Assembly (NCBI GenBank): GCA_003212195.1
Contig: QCQM01000002.1
Coordinates: 1 to 62,450 of the forward strand
DNA: 62,450 nt
Direction of reading: 5' to 3'
Source of the DNA: Prochlorococcus sp. AG-449-O05
GTDB lineage: Bacteria; Cyanobacteriota; Cyanobacteriia; PCC-6307; Cyanobiaceae
This document shows, piece by piece, positions 44,149 through 54,415 of this stretch. Below the pieces are notes generated by a model. That model did no database searches, had not been told where the DNA came from, and worked only from the letters and a program-made list of their open reading frames with translations. Position numbers and translations under genes: made by a program. Position 1 is the first letter of the stretch; the number at the start of each line of letters is the position of its first letter.

Positions 44149-45261
44149 ATGGATTTGCTAAAAAGTCCTCTTTATTCAAAATATGTTGAAGCCAATGCAA
44201 AATTAGTGGATTTTGCAGGTTGGGAAATGCCCATATCATTTTCAGGATTAATTAAAGAGCATGAATCAGTTAGATCATCAGCAGGATTATTTGATATTTC
44301 TCACATGGGGGTGATTTCTATCAAGGGAATCAATCCAAAGGATTATATTCAAAAACTTTTTCCTACTAATTTATATTCCTTTTCTGAAGGTCAAGGGCTT
44401 TATACAGTAATGCTCAATGATAAAGGAGGAATAATAGATGACTTAATAATTTATGACCTTGGCATACAAGAAAATGACATATCAGAATTATTATTAATTG
44501 TTAATGCAAGTAGATATGAAGAAGATTTTCAGTGGATAAAAAATAATTTAAATAAATATGAAATTTCGATAACAAACTTTAAAAAAGACAAAGTACTTTT
44601 AGCACTACAGGGAAAAAACTCATTCGATTTATTTGAAGAATGGATTGAATCTTCGATCTCACATATCCCTAACTTTGGATGCGAATATAAAATTTTTGAA
44701 CATATTTCGCCTAAAGAAAAAATTTTCTTTTCAAAGACAGGATATACAGGGGAAAATGGTCTAGAAATACTTTTATCTAAAAAAGCAGCAATTAATTTAT
44801 GGGATTTCTCAATTTCCAAAAATGTTGCACCTTGTGGTTTAGGAGCTAGAGATACTCTTAGACTTGAAGCAGGCATGCATCTTTATGGTCAAGACATAAA
44901 TGAAGAAACTTCTCCATATGAAGCAGGGTTAGGCTGGTTAGTACATCTAGAGAATAATCACGAATTCTTTGGTAGGAGATTTCTTGAAGAACAGTCAAGA
45001 TTAGGTATTCAAAAAAAGTTAGTTGGTCTCTCTATAGAGGGTAAAGCAATAGGAAGAAAAGGTTGCTCAGTTCTTAAAGGTGAAGAAAATATTGGAAGTA
45101 TAACAAGCGGCAGTTGGTCTCCAACTAAACAACAAGCTATAGCTTTTGCATACATCAATACTTCGCATGCCTTAATAAATAATGAAGTTCAAATATTAAT
45201 AAGAGGCAAAAAATTCAAAGGGGTTATAACAAAAAGAGCGTTTTATAAAAAAAATTATTAA
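44149..45261 (+). CDS. gcvT: Aminomethyltransferase (glycine cleavage T protein)
   Basis: [56 protein letters not shown]. Confidence 0.97.
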   Translation: MDLLKSPLYSKYVEANAKLVDFAGWEMPISFSGLIKEHESVRSSAGLFDISHMGVISIKGINPKDYIQKLFPTNLYSFSEGQGLYTVMLNDKGGIIDDLIIYDLGIQENDISELLLIVNASRYEEDFQWIKNNLNKYEISITNFKKDKVLLALQGKNSFDLFEEWIESSISHIPNFGCEYKIFEHISPKEKIFFSKTGYTGENGLEILLSKKAAINLWDFSISKNVAPCGLGARDTLRLEAGMHLYGQDINEETSPYEAGLGWLVHLENNHEFFGRRFLEEQSRLGIQKKLVGLSIEGKAIGRKGCSVLKGEENIGSITSGSWSPTKQQAIAFAYINTSHALINNEVQILIRGKKFKGVITKRAFYKKNY

Positions 45262-45316
45262 CTAAATTTACCCTTAAAGAATTATTATAAGTTATTGATA
45301 AATAAATCATACTTAG

Positions 45317-47113
45317 ATGAGAAACAAAATTTGCGAAGAACTCAATAATACAGATATTGGTAAATTAGTTAATTTATGCGGATGGGTAGATAGAAGAAGA
45401 GATCATGGTGGTGTCATTTTTATTGATTTAAGAGACCATAGTGGATTCCTACAAATAACAATTAACCCTGATGATGGTGCAGATCTATTTAAACAGGCAG
45501 AAACTCTAAGAAATGAAACAGTAATAATGGTTAGCGGAATTATTAACGAAAGGCCAAAAGATTCAATAAATAAAAATTTAAGTACTGGAGAGTTAGAGCT
45601 TAAAGTTAAAGATTTGCAAATTCTCAACCAAATTCAAAAAAACCTACCTTTTCCAGTATCTATACATGATTATGAAAATACAAAAGAGGAACTCAGATTA
45701 AAATATAGATACCTTGATTTAAGAAGAGGTAAATTACTAGAAAATTTAAAAACAAGACATAAAATTATTAAAATTGCTAGAGAATTTCTTGATAATTTTG
45801 GATTTACAGAAGTAGAGACTCCATTACTTACAAAATCCACTCCAGAAGGCGCTCGCGATTTTCTTGTTCCTGCTCGTCTTTCGAATGGAGAATTTTTTGC
45901 TCTACCTCAATCCCCACAACTATTTAAACAACTTTTAATGGTGGGAGGCTTAGATAAGTATTATCAAATCGCAAAATGTTTCCGTGATGAAGACTTAAGG
46001 GCAGATAGACAGCCAGAGTTTACTCAATTAGATATTGAAATGAGCTTTATTAGTGAAGAAGAAATAATCTCTTTTAATGAAAGTCTTATAAAAAAAATAT
46101 GGAAAGAAGTATTAAATATTGATTTTGATAATGCTTTTCCAAGGATGTCATGGAAAGCAGCAATGGATAATTACGGCACTGATAGACCAGATACAAGATA
46201 TCAAATGTTATTAAAAGATTTAGGAGAAGTATTAGGTGATATTGGCTTTAATATTTTCACCAAGGCAATTAAGTCTGGAGGTTCTATAAAATCCATAACA
46301 GTCAAAGGAGGTAATTTAAGTATTAGCAACGTAAGAATTAAACCCGGAGGTGATATCTTCCAAGTAGCTCAAGATGCAGGAGCGGGTGGTTTGGCCTTTA
46401 TAAGAGTCAAAGGAGATGAGCTTGAGACTATTGGGGCAATTAAAAATAATCTAAATGAAGAGCATATAGCTGATATTTTGAGAATCACCGAAGCGCAAGA
46501 TGGAGACTTAATTCTCTTGGGTGCTGGAGATAAACAAATTGTCAACCAGTCATTAGATAGAGTGAGACAATACATCGCAAAAGACTTAAATCTCATAGAT
46601 AAAAGTAAATGGAATTTCTTATGGGTAACTGATTTCCCGATGTTTGAGAGAAATGAAGAGGAAAATAGATATGAAGCTTTACATCATCCTTTTTGTTCTC
46701 CAAAAAATATAAAATCTAAAGATCCTGAAAACTTGCAAAAAGAAATCGAGGACTCTATAGCAAATGCTTATGACTTGGTTCTTAATGGCTTGGAATTAGG
46801 AGGTGGTTCTTTACGTATTCATGAAGCAAACTTGCAAAGAGAGGTTTTGAAAACGGTAGGACTTACTGCTAATGAGATTAATGAAAAATTTGGATTTTTA
46901 ATAGAAGCCTTAGAAATGGGTGCTCCTCCTCATGGTGGAATAGCGTTTGGATTAGATCGTATTACGATGCTGATCATAGGTGCAGATTCAATCAGAGAAA
47001 CAATAGCGTTTCCAAAAAATCAACAAGCAAAATGTCTTCTCACAAATGCGCCTTCAAATGTCTCAGAATCACAATTAAAAGAATTAGATATTGAAATAAC
47101 AATTGATGAATAA
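45317..47113 (+). CDS. aspS: Aspartyl-tRNA synthetase
   Basis: [56 protein letters not shown]. Confidence 0.97.
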   Translation: MRNKICEELNNTDIGKLVNLCGWVDRRRDHGGVIFIDLRDHSGFLQITINPDDGADLFKQAETLRNETVIMVSGIINERPKDSINKNLSTGELELKVKDLQILNQIQKNLPFPVSIHDYENTKEELRLKYRYLDLRRGKLLENLKTRHKIIKIAREFLDNFGFTEVETPLLTKSTPEGARDFLVPARLSNGEFFALPQSPQLFKQLLMVGGLDKYYQIAKCFRDEDLRADRQPEFTQLDIEMSFISEEEIISFNESLIKKIWKEVLNIDFDNAFPRMSWKAAMDNYGTDRPDTRYQMLLKDLGEVLGDIGFNIFTKAIKSGGSIKSITVKGGNLSISNVRIKPGGDIFQVAQDAGAGGLAFIRVKGDELETIGAIKNNLNEEHIADILRITEAQDGDLILLGAGDKQIVNQSLDRVRQYIAKDLNLIDKSKWNFLWVTDFPMFERNEEENRYEALHHPFCSPKNIKSKDPENLQKEIEDSIANAYDLVLNGLELGGGSLRIHEANLQREVLKTVGLTANEINEKFGFLIEALEMGAPPHGGIAFGLDRITMLIIGADSIRETIAFPKNQQAKCLLTNAPSNVSESQLKELDIEITIDE

Positions 47114-47188
47114 GAATATATATGGATGTTCTAAAAGTTTTTTGTTTAAATAAAATATAAGGAGGCAGTGCTTAATTAAAAATATTTA

Positions 47189-48799
47189 ATGTCAAAATTT
47201 GTTTTTGTCACTGGAGGAGTAGTTTCTAGCATTGGTAAAGGAATTGTTGCTGCAAGCCTAGGTAGATTATTAAAGTCTAGAGGATATAGTGTTTCAATAT
47301 TAAAACTAGATCCATATCTAAATGTTGATCCAGGCACAATGAGCCCTTTTCAACATGGAGAAGTATTTGTAACCGAAGATGGGGCTGAAACCGATCTAGA
47401 TTTAGGTCACTACGAAAGATTTACTGATACTGCAATGACTAGGTTGAATAGTGTAACAACGGGATCTATTTATCAAGCAGTCATTAATAAAGAAAGAAGA
47501 GGTAATTATAACGGTGGAACTGTGCAAGTAATACCTCACATAACGGGAGAAATTAGAGAAAGGATTCATAGAGTAGCCGCTAACAGCAATGCAGATATTA
47601 TTATTACTGAAATTGGTGGAACAGTTGGTGATATTGAATCTCTACCTTTTTTAGAGGCAATAAGAGAATTCAAAAATGATGTCAATAGGAATGATGTTGC
47701 ATACATACACGTAACATTGCTTCCTTACATCAAAACCTCTGGCGAAATAAAAACTAAACCAACACAACATTCAGTGAAAGAATTAAGATCAATTGGAATT
47801 CAGCCAGATTTACTTGTATGCAGAAGTGATAAATCTATCAATGAAGCTCTTAAAAAAAAGCTTAGTGGTTTTTGCGGTGTCAGTATCAACTCTGTAATTG
47901 AAGCTTTGGACGCAGACAGTATTTATTCCGTACCTCTTTCTTTAAAAAAAGAAGGTTTATGCAAAGAAACCCTGAAGTATTTAGACCTTGAAGATAAAAA
48001 ATGTGATTTGAAAAATTGGGAGCAACTAATACACAACCTAAGAAATCCTGGAGATCCAATAAAAGTTGCCCTTGTAGGCAAATATATTGAACTTGGAGAT
48101 GCATATTTATCCGTTGTTGAAGCTTTAAGACATGCATGCATTGAACAAAAGGCTTTACTAGATTTATATTGGGTAAGTGCTGAAATGATAGAAAAAAATT
48201 CTGCAGAAACTTACTTAAATGAAGTTGATGCAATTGTCGTACCCGGGGGATTTGGCAATAGAGGAGTCAATGGAAAAATTGCAGCTATAAAATTCGCACG
48301 AGTAAATAAAATTCCCTTTTTAGGTTTATGCCTTGGTATGCAATGTGCAGTTATAGAATGGGCCAGGAATGTAGCTAATCTTCCAGATGCATCTAGTTCA
48401 GAACTAGACCCAAACACTCCAAATCCAGTGATACATTTATTACCAGAACAGGAAGATGTAGTTGATTTAGGTGGGACAATGAGACTTGGAGTTTATCCAT
48501 GTAGATTGACAAAAAATACAACTGGAAAAAACTTATATGATGAGGATGTTATTTATGAGAGACATCGACATAGATACGAATTTAATAATTACTACAAACA
48601 AAGTTTTTTAGATTCTGGATACAAAATTAGTGGGACATCACCAGATGGCAGATTAGTTGAGTTAATTGAGTTAGAAAATCATCCATACTTCTTAGCCTGT
48701 CAATATCATCCTGAGTTTTTATCACGACCTGGAAAACCTCATCCTTTATTTAAAGGTTTAATAAAAGCCTCTCAAGATAAGTTAACTCAATCAAATTAA
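47189..48799 (+). CDS. pyrG: CTP synthase
   Basis: [69 protein letters not shown], GATase FLGLCLGMQ. Confidence 0.98.
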   Translation: MSKFVFVTGGVVSSIGKGIVAASLGRLLKSRGYSVSILKLDPYLNVDPGTMSPFQHGEVFVTEDGAETDLDLGHYERFTDTAMTRLNSVTTGSIYQAVINKERRGNYNGGTVQVIPHITGEIRERIHRVAANSNADIIITEIGGTVGDIESLPFLEAIREFKNDVNRNDVAYIHVTLLPYIKTSGEIKTKPTQHSVKELRSIGIQPDLLVCRSDKSINEALKKKLSGFCGVSINSVIEALDADSIYSVPLSLKKEGLCKETLKYLDLEDKKCDLKNWEQLIHNLRNPGDPIKVALVGKYIELGDAYLSVVEALRHACIEQKALLDLYWVSAEMIEKNSAETYLNEVDAIVVPGGFGNRGVNGKIAAIKFARVNKIPFLGLCLGMQCAVIEWARNVANLPDASSSELDPNTPNPVIHLLPEQEDVVDLGGTMRLGVYPCRLTKNTTGKNLYDEDVIYERHRHRYEFNNYYKQSFLDSGYKISGTSPDGRLVELIELENHPYFLACQYHPEFLSRPGKPHPLFKGLIKASQDKLTQSN

Positions 48800-48817
48800 T
48801 ATTCTTAATTTTTTTGA

Positions 48818-49495
48818 ATGAAAATGACAAATTTTTTACCCTTAGTCGAACAATTTCATTCATTACAAGGTGAAGGTTATCACGCTGGGAAAAGTGCTTT
48901 TTTTATAAGATTAGCCGGATGTAAAGTTGGATGTTCGTGGTGCGATACCAAGAATTCATGGGACGAGAAAAAACACCCTTCTATATCAATTGAAAAAATA
49001 ATAGATCGCATAAAAATTGCTAGAAAAAAAGGAGCATCTTTTTGCGTTATTACAGGTGGAGAACCTTTACAACATAACTTGGATAATTTTTGCAAAGCCA
49101 TAAAAAAAATGACGATGGGAGAAGAACAAAAGCCAATGAAGATTCATATTGAGACAAGTGGAGTGAATTCGATATCAGGAAGCTATGACTGGATTACTTT
49201 ATCTCCTAAAAGACACTCACCCCCAAAAAATTATTTTTTAAAAAACTGTAATGAAATCAAAATAATCATAAATGAAATAGAAGATATTGAATTTGCTATT
49301 CAAATAAAAAAAGAAACTTTAAAACAATATCAACTCTCTAAAAGCGAAGATGGCTTAAAAAAAGAAGACAAAATTTTTTATTTACAACCAGCATGGAACA
49401 ATGCGAATGGTTTTACTCTTGCTATCGATTTCGTAAAAAATAACCCCGATTGGAAATTGAGCCTTCAAACTCACAAATACTTAAAAATTAATTGA
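48818..49495 (+). CDS. queE: 7-carboxy-7-deazaguanine synthase (radical SAM)
   Basis: EQFHSLQGEGYHAGKSAFFIRLAGCKVGCSWCDTKNSW, ITGGEPLQHNL. Confidence 0.93.
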   Translation: MKMTNFLPLVEQFHSLQGEGYHAGKSAFFIRLAGCKVGCSWCDTKNSWDEKKHPSISIEKIIDRIKIARKKGASFCVITGGEPLQHNLDNFCKAIKKMTMGEEQKPMKIHIETSGVNSISGSYDWITLSPKRHSPPKNYFLKNCNEIKIIINEIEDIEFAIQIKKETLKQYQLSKSEDGLKKEDKIFYLQPAWNNANGFTLAIDFVKNNPDWKLSLQTHKYLKIN

Positions 49496-49501
49496 AATCA
49501 T

Positions 49502-50176
49502 ATGACTCTTAAAAATAAATCGATAGTAGTTTTATTATCTGGAGGTTTAGATTCTTCTACAGTTACTGGTATAGCCAAAAAATCCGAAGCTAAAATTTTT
49601 GGCCTTTCATTTGACTACGGTCAACGTCATAAAAAAGAATTAAATTCTGCGTCAATAATTGCAAAACACTTTGATATCGATGAATTTAAAATCATTAAGC
49701 TTGACTTATCTTTATGGGGAGGCTCGTCATTAACTGATACTCAAAAAAATATTCCAATAGAAGGAGTACAAACTAATAAAATTCCTAATACTTATGTTCC
49801 TGGGAGAAATACTATATTTATTTCCGTTGCACTAAGTTATGCCGAAGCAATAGATGCTGATTTTATAGGATTAGGAGTTAATGCACTAGATTATTCTGGT
49901 TATCCAGATTGCAGACCTGACTACATTAAAAAATTTCAAGAGTTAGCAGATTTAGCCAATAAAAGAGGAAGAGAAAATAATTCAATAAAACTTTGGACAC
50001 CACTATTAGATTTAAATAAAGAGGAAATTATTAAATTAGCTTTTGATAATCATGTCCCTTTAGATAAAACATGGAGCTGTTATTCGGGTAATTCAAAACC
50101 ATGTGGTAAGTGTGATAGCTGCAGAATTAGAAATGCTGCTTATGAAAAATGGCTTAATAACAATAATAAAAAATGA
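49502..50176 (+). CDS. queC: 7-cyano-7-deazaguanine synthase
   Basis: VVLLSGGLDSSTV, FDYGQRHKKEL, SCYSGNSKPCGKCDSCRIR zinc motif. Confidence 0.97.
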   Translation: MTLKNKSIVVLLSGGLDSSTVTGIAKKSEAKIFGLSFDYGQRHKKELNSASIIAKHFDIDEFKIIKLDLSLWGGSSLTDTQKNIPIEGVQTNKIPNTYVPGRNTIFISVALSYAEAIDADFIGLGVNALDYSGYPDCRPDYIKKFQELADLANKRGRENNSIKLWTPLLDLNKEEIIKLAFDNHVPLDKTWSCYSGNSKPCGKCDSCRIRNAAYEKWLNNNNKK

Positions 50177-51489
50177 AAATAAAAAAAATAATCCTAGAAA
50201 AATGGATAGATCCAGCACTGATTACGCATCATCTAACAAAAAAATTCGGAGATAAAGGATTAGCTTGGCTAGACAGTGATGGCAAAGAAAATGGGGAATG
50301 GTCAATAATAGGAATTAAACCTAAAAAAATAATCCAATCAAGAGATATCAATAACTTAGACAAAACTAATAATCCCTTTAACAATTTAAGAAATATTGAA
50401 AAAGGATTTTGGATCGGATGGTTAAGTTATGAAGCTGGAGTTTTTATAGAGCCCAAAAACCCATGGCGAAAATCTAATATGGCAACTTTATGGATTGCAT
50501 CATATGATCCAATCATTAAATGTAATCTAATAAAAAAAGAAATAATTATCGAAGGCACAAACTCATCTGAACTGATGAATTATAAAAACATAATCAACAA
50601 TATTAAAAATATTGAAGAAGAAAATATTATTAAAACAAATTTGAATTTTGATTTTTCAAAAATCAATTTGGACGAAATGGCTGAAAAATTTCAAAAAAAT
50701 ATTTTAAAATTGAAAAAATTAATTTCCTTAGGAGATATATTTCAAGCAAACCTAACAACTAAATGCGAAATTGAATCTTCTAAAAACTATAATCCTCTAG
50801 ATATTTATTTGAAAATAAGAAGGAAATTAAGAGCTCCCTTTGGAGGAATAATAATCAATAATGATAATTATAAAGAGGCTGTATTATCTACCTCTCCAGA
50901 AAGATTTATAAAAATAGATAATAAAAATTTTGTAGAATCAAGACCAATCAAAGGAACTAGATCCAGAGATAAGGATATAAATCAAGACGCACTTAATGCT
51001 ATCGATTTAATAACGAACGAAAAAGATAGAGCCGAAAATATTATGATTGTTGATCTAATAAGAAATGATTTAAGTAAAGTTTGCGAAACAGGAAGTATCA
51101 TGGTGCCAGAAATATTAAAGCTTGAAAGTTTCTTAAAAGTTCATCATCTAACATCAGTAATCAGAGGCAAATTAAAAAAAGACAAAAACTGGATTGATTT
51201 ACTAAAAGCTTGTTGGCCTGGGGGCTCTATAACTGGAGCACCTAAATTAAGATCATGCCAGAGACTTTTTGAATTAGAAGAATGTGAACGTGGACCATAC
51301 TGTGGCTCATTTTTGAAGGTTGACTGGAATGGAGAGTTTGACAGCAATATACTAATAAGATCATTTTTAATTAAAGACAAAAAAATAAATATATATGCTG
51401 GTTGCGGAATAGTTATTGACTCAAACCCTGAAGAGGAAACTAATGAACTAAAGTGGAAACTTTTACCGTTAATTGATTCACTCAAATGA
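50173..51489 (+). CDS. pabB: Aminodeoxychorismate synthase component I / anthranilate synthase I family
   Basis: SGDIFQANLTT-like LGDIFQANLTTKCEI, SRPIKGTRSR, AENIMIVDLIRNDLSKV, GGSITGAPKLRS; next to pabC. Confidence 0.88.
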   Translation: MKIKKIILEKWIDPALITHHLTKKFGDKGLAWLDSDGKENGEWSIIGIKPKKIIQSRDINNLDKTNNPFNNLRNIEKGFWIGWLSYEAGVFIEPKNPWRKSNMATLWIASYDPIIKCNLIKKEIIIEGTNSSELMNYKNIINNIKNIEEENIIKTNLNFDFSKINLDEMAEKFQKNILKLKKLISLGDIFQANLTTKCEIESSKNYNPLDIYLKIRRKLRAPFGGIIINNDNYKEAVLSTSPERFIKIDNKNFVESRPIKGTRSRDKDINQDALNAIDLITNEKDRAENIMIVDLIRNDLSKVCETGSIMVPEILKLESFLKVHHLTSVIRGKLKKDKNWIDLLKACWPGGSITGAPKLRSCQRLFELEECERGPYCGSFLKVDWNGEFDSNILIRSFLIKDKKINIYAGCGIVIDSNPEEETNELKWKLLPLIDSLK

Positions 51490-52313
51490 TTGAAACATTA
51501 GGCTGGCACAGGGATCAATGGTTGGATATTGATAGAATATTTATTGCTGCTAATAATAGAGGATTAAAATTTGCTGATGGTATATTTGAGACCATTTTGA
51601 TAAAAGAAAACAAACCTATTCTTTTTGATGAACATCTGAAAAGATTAGAAAAAAGTAGCAAGATTTTAAATATTAATCTCAAAATAAATAAATTAACTTT
51701 GAGACAACTTATTCACGATGGAATTAGAAAGTTATCGCTTAAAAATGATCAATTTGCTTCAGTAAGAATAAACTACAGTCGAGGAGCTAATGAAGGTCGA
51801 ACACTAACAATTGATAGCACTTCAGAGACAAAAGATTTAGAGAATGTATGGCTTGAGTTCTATAGAATCAAACCAAATTTTAATCCAATAAGCGTTTGCA
51901 TTAGTCAAACAGAAAAAATAAATGAATTCAGTCTTGTAAGTAAATGCAAAACATTTTCATATAATCAGTCAATACAAGTTTTGACAGAAGCTAATGAAAA
52001 ATCATTTGATGATTCTATCCTTTTGAATACGTCAGGTGAACTTTGTTGTGGAAGTACATTTAATCTTCTAATTAAAAGAAATAATCAATGGATAACTCCT
52101 AGAAAAGAGAGCGGCTGTTTAGAGGGGATTATGATTTCTAAAGCTTTAAAATTGAAAATTGTAAAAGAAGAATTAATTCCTCCAGAATTTCAAAATGATG
52201 ACATAATAGTTGCAATTAATAGCTTATCTTGTAGACAAATTAATCAAGTTAATGATTTAAAGTTTAAACATAAATTCGATCCAAATTATTTTTGGGATTT
52301 ATTATATAGTTGA
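51486..52313 (+). CDS. pabC: Class IV aminotransferase, probable aminodeoxychorismate lyase
   Basis: ANNRGLKFADGIFETILIKENKPILFDEHLKRL, NTSGELCCGSTFNLLI; 4-bp overlap with pabB. Confidence 0.83.
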   Translation: MIETLGWHRDQWLDIDRIFIAANNRGLKFADGIFETILIKENKPILFDEHLKRLEKSSKILNINLKINKLTLRQLIHDGIRKLSLKNDQFASVRINYSRGANEGRTLTIDSTSETKDLENVWLEFYRIKPNFNPISVCISQTEKINEFSLVSKCKTFSYNQSIQVLTEANEKSFDDSILLNTSGELCCGSTFNLLIKRNNQWITPRKESGCLEGIMISKALKLKIVKEELIPPEFQNDDIIVAINSLSCRQINQVNDLKFKHKFDPNYFWDLLYS

Positions 52314-53107
52314 ACTTTATTAATATCTGGTAAATAGACATCAGATATTTTAGTTATATTGTTATTAACTTTAAATTCAACAATTTTTCCAATAATGATA
52401 ATTGATGGAGCTGCAAATTCTTTATCTTTGATTTTATCTGGAAGATTATTTAATTTCTCTATCAAACATTTTTGATTTTTTAAAGTAGCTTCTTGAATCA
52501 CAGCACATTTAATATTCTTATCTAAACCACCTAGAATTAATTCTTCCACAATATATTCAATATTTTTTATACCCATAAAAATTACTAAGCTATCTGATGA
52601 TTTAGCTAAATCTCTCCAATTCACTGTCTTTTTTTCCTTATCTACACGCTCATGTCCAGTGACAAAAGTTACGGAACTAGCAGCATCTCTATGGGTTAGA
52701 GGAATACCAAAATATGTGGGGGCAGCTATCCCAGAAGTAATACCAGGAACGATTTCAACTGAAATTCCATTTTTTTCTAAAATCGATACCTCTTCACCAC
52801 CTCTAGAAAAAACGAATGGATCTCCCCCTTTAAGCCTTACGACATTTTTGCCTTCTTTTGCTAATTTCAAAATAAGAGCATTAGTTTCAGCCTGAGGTAC
52901 AGAACACTTCCCAGCTCTTTTACCTACATGGAAAATTTCTGTATTTTTTCCTGCCTCTTTTGTTATTTCATCTGGAATTAAAGCATCATGAACTAATGCA
53001 TCACAATTTTTTATTAGACGTAAAGCTTTAAGAGTTAAAAGTTCAGGGTCACCAGGACCTGCTCCAACTAAATAAACAATGCCGGGCACAATAATCTCCA
53101 TTAACAA
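52286..53107 (-). CDS. cobA: Uroporphyrinogen-III C-methyltransferase
   Basis: VYLVGAGPGDPELLTLKALRLI, VVRLKGGDPFVFSRGGEE, VVPGITSG-like EIVPGITSGIAAPTYFGIPLTHRD. Confidence 0.95.
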   Translation of the reverse strand: MLMEIIVPGIVYLVGAGPGDPELLTLKALRLIKNCDALVHDALIPDEITKEAGKNTEIFHVGKRAGKCSVPQAETNALILKLAKEGKNVVRLKGGDPFVFSRGGEEVSILEKNGISVEIVPGITSGIAAPTYFGIPLTHRDAASSVTFVTGHERVDKEKKTVNWRDLAKSSDSLVIFMGIKNIEYIVEELILGGLDKNIKCAVIQEATLKNQKCLIEKLNNLPDKIKDKEFAAPSIIIIGKIVEFKVNNNITKISDVYLPDINKVQLYNKSQK

Positions 53108-53146
53108 GTATGGTAGTAAAAGTTAATCGCAATGAAGGTAAATATT

Positions 53147-54415
53147 ATGAAAAAAAGTTTATTAAAACCAAATAAAAAATTTACTCTCCTTAGTGCTTTT
53201 ATTACTCTTTTAAATGATCGTTTAAGTGAAAGTATACTATTACCCATACTACCCTCTTTTGTTTTACTTTTTGACTCTAAAGCAAGTACATATGGTTTAT
53301 TATCATGCACTTACCAATTAGCTCAATTTACAGCTTCTCCTTTTATAGGACTTATGAGTGATAGATATGGAAGAAGACCTGTCACTCTTTTTTGCATTAC
53401 TGGTTCAGTAATAGGTATATCAATATTATCATTTACGGTTCTTTTTAATTGGACAAATTCATTAGCCTCTATCCCCTTATTTTTATTATTTTTAGCGAGG
53501 CTAATTGATGGTTTAAGTGGTGGGACTGCAGCTACTGCAACAACAATTCTTGCGGATATTTCAAGCCCTGAAAAAAGAGCAAAAACATTTGGTCTTATTG
53601 GTGTAGCTTTTGGTTTAAGTTTTTTCTTAGGTAATATTTTCGTTGTAATTTTCGCAAAAAATTCAAATAATAATTTTATTATTCCAGTTTTAATAGCCTC
53701 AATCATTCCAATAATTAATTTCCTTCTTGTATTTTTTTACTTACCAGAAACAAAACCTAATAGTAACTCAAATACATCAAAAACTATTTTCAAAAACCCT
53801 TTAAAAGAACTCTTTACAGTTTTCAAAGAAGAAAAGATTAAAAAATTATCACTAGCTTTTTTTATTTACTTTATTGCTTTTACTGGATTGACCAATATCC
53901 TTATATTTTTCCTTCAAGAATCTTTAAACTGGACTACAAAAGCATCAAGTGGAACTCTTGTTGTAGTAGGGATCATTGCAATTATTGTGCAGGGCGCACT
54001 TATTGGGCCACTCGTAAAGCAATTTGGCGAAATGAAATTAACACTTATCGGATCAGGCTTCATTCTTGTGGCATGTTCACTTTTAATAACTGCTCCAAAA
54101 GAAAATGCGATAATTAATATTTATTCAGCTGTTTCATTTTTAGCCGTTGGGGCAGGGTTAATTACACCTACCTTAAGAGCACTAATATCAAAGAAATTAG
54201 AGGTTGATAAACAAGGATCAATATTAAGTAACCTTCAGGGGCTTCAGAGTCTTGGAGGGGTTTTAGGAATTGCAATGGCTGGAAGGGTTTATGATAGTTT
54301 TGGTCCTAAATCACCTTTTATAGCTGGTTCCGTTATCTTACTTTTCATGATATACCTTATTGCAGAGGGCAAAAATAATAATTCTCTTAACAATCAAAAA
54401 CCAAAAGTAATTTAA
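53147..54415 (+). CDS. MFS transporter
   Basis: GLLSCTYQLAQFTASPFIGLMSDRYGRRPVTL MFS motif; about 12 hydrophobic segments. ATG at 53147 preferred over 53132 because AAGG lies between them. Confidence 0.9.
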   Translation: MKKSLLKPNKKFTLLSAFITLLNDRLSESILLPILPSFVLLFDSKASTYGLLSCTYQLAQFTASPFIGLMSDRYGRRPVTLFCITGSVIGISILSFTVLFNWTNSLASIPLFLLFLARLIDGLSGGTAATATTILADISSPEKRAKTFGLIGVAFGLSFFLGNIFVVIFAKNSNNNFIIPVLIASIIPIINFLLVFFYLPETKPNSNSNTSKTIFKNPLKELFTVFKEEKIKKLSLAFFIYFIAFTGLTNILIFFLQESLNWTTKASSGTLVVVGIIAIIVQGALIGPLVKQFGEMKLTLIGSGFILVACSLLITAPKENAIINIYSAVSFLAVGAGLITPTLRALISKKLEVDKQGSILSNLQGLQSLGGVLGIAMAGRVYDSFGPKSPFIAGSVILLFMIYLIAEGKNNNSLNNQKPKVI

